Assembly (NCBI RefSeq): GCF_938045595.1
Contig: NZ_CALIBB010000044.1
Span: 1-5,498, forward strand
DNA: 5,498 bases
Reading direction: 5' to 3'
Source of the DNA: an uncultured Campylobacter sp.
Lineage (GTDB): Bacteria; Campylobacterota; Campylobacteria; Campylobacterales; Campylobacteraceae
This document shows, piece after piece, positions 5,214 to 5,498 of this stretch. A program made the translations under genes and the position numbers. Every line of letters starts with the position of its first letter. Positions within the stretch are counted from its first letter, which is position 1. The notes below the pieces were generated by a model. That model did not search any database, was not told where the DNA came from, and saw nothing but the letters and a program-made list of their open reading frames with translations.

Positions 5214-5245
5214 ATTATATCATAAAATTTGTATTTTTATGATAT
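5214..5245 (-). promoter_or_regulatory. Promoter of the winged-helix gene overlapped by an 11-bp inverted repeat
   Basis: On the minus strand, 5222-5214 reads TGATATAAT, a perfect extended -10. It would give a start near 5207 and a leader of about 30 bases before the ATG at 5176. The inverted repeat ATATCATAAAA (5217-5227) and TTTTATGATAT (5235-5245) is exact, with a 7-bp spacer, and one arm covers most of the -10. The arm centres are 18 bp apart, about two helical turns, as for a dimeric repressor. It might alternatively act as a hairpin terminator for the gene entering from the right, but it has no GC and no trailing T run. A self-operator is the simplest reading; inferred. Confidence 0.6.
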
Positions 5246-5259
5246 GAGATGTCAATAAA

Positions 5260-5498
5260 TCAGAAGCTAAGCACGAACTCATGAAACGGCACGACATCGC
5301 AGCGGATACCCTCGATCTCGAGCCTGCCGGAGTTTGCCATAGAAACGACTTTTAAGCTCGTGATGCCGAGCCTCTTGAGCGCGCTTAAGATTTTGCGGAA
5401 TTTTAAAAAGATGATGTCTGCGTCGCTGAATGGGATAACGAGAACCCCCATCTTTAGAGCAGGCAGGTAAAAATCCAGCTCTTTTGTGTAAGAAATCG
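5260..5498 (-). CDS. C-terminal part of an unrecognised protein, 5' end beyond the window
   Basis: An open frame runs from the right edge to a TGA at 5262-5260, giving 78 visible residues and no start. An internal ATG at 5451 has no convincing ribosome-binding site, and the frame stays open upstream of it (ISYTKELDFYLPALK), so the visible part is the tail of a longer protein. The pattern alternates strands and helices: hydrophobic MGVLVIPFS, a basic helix around LKFRKILSALKRLG, a strand SLKVVSMA, then RLEIEGIRCDVVPFHEFVLSF at the end. There is no signal or membrane span. I do not recognise the family. It lies on the same strand as the winged-helix gene, 83 bp upstream of it, but that gene has its own promoter, so the two need not be linked. 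Confidence 0.65.
   Translation of the reverse strand, partial: ISYTKELDFYLPALKMGVLVIPFSDADIIFLKFRKILSALKRLGITSLKVVSMANSGRLEIEGIRCDVVPFHEFVLSF

Noticed and set aside
5214..5255. Perfect TTGACA (5255-5250, minus strand) as the -35 of the regulator promoter
   Set aside because: It is 30 bases from the TATAAT rather than about 17; the extended -10 does not need it.

Overview
The window looks like chromosome from an epsilonproteobacterium, most likely a Campylobacter of the higher-GC oral group (C. gracilis, rectus, showae, curvus or similar). Three things suggest this. The gene order is divergent purM, then coaE, then dapF, which as I recall matches C. jejuni. The encoded proteins carry Campylobacter-like signatures. 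AAATTT/GAATTT hexamers are abundant even in GC-rich coding sequence. The species call is inference from memory; no search was run.

Layout. Positions 1-952 (minus) hold purM (purine synthesis), which runs off the left edge and lacks only its last residues. A 73-bp divergent promoter region (953-1025) carries an extended -10 box for coaE and a perfect 16-bp palindrome. On the plus strand follow coaE (last step of coenzyme A synthesis), an exported cysteine-rich Sel1/Hcp-like repeat protein, and dapF (diaminopimelate epimerase, for lysine and peptidoglycan). CoaE and DapF each appear to carry an extra segment between conserved blocks, judged against the C. jejuni proteins as I remember them.

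After dapF there is about 0.7 kb (3743-4426) with no convincing gene. It is packed with RAATTY hexamers, degenerate repeats and inverted repeats. Beyond it, on the minus strand and read from right to left, are: the C-terminal end of an unrecognised protein entering from the right edge (5260-5498); a small winged-helix DNA-binding protein (4841-5176), whose extended -10 promoter is overlapped by an 11-bp perfect inverted repeat; and two tiny membrane proteins (4570-4734 and 4427-4573) joined by an ATGA stop/start overlap. The regulator and the two membrane peptides are the least conventional part of the window and the best candidate for an undescribed small module.

Other unusual signals are a cluster of GTTAG/CTAAC motifs confined almost entirely to 2690-3705, and recurring RAATTY-rich segments inside otherwise conserved genes.
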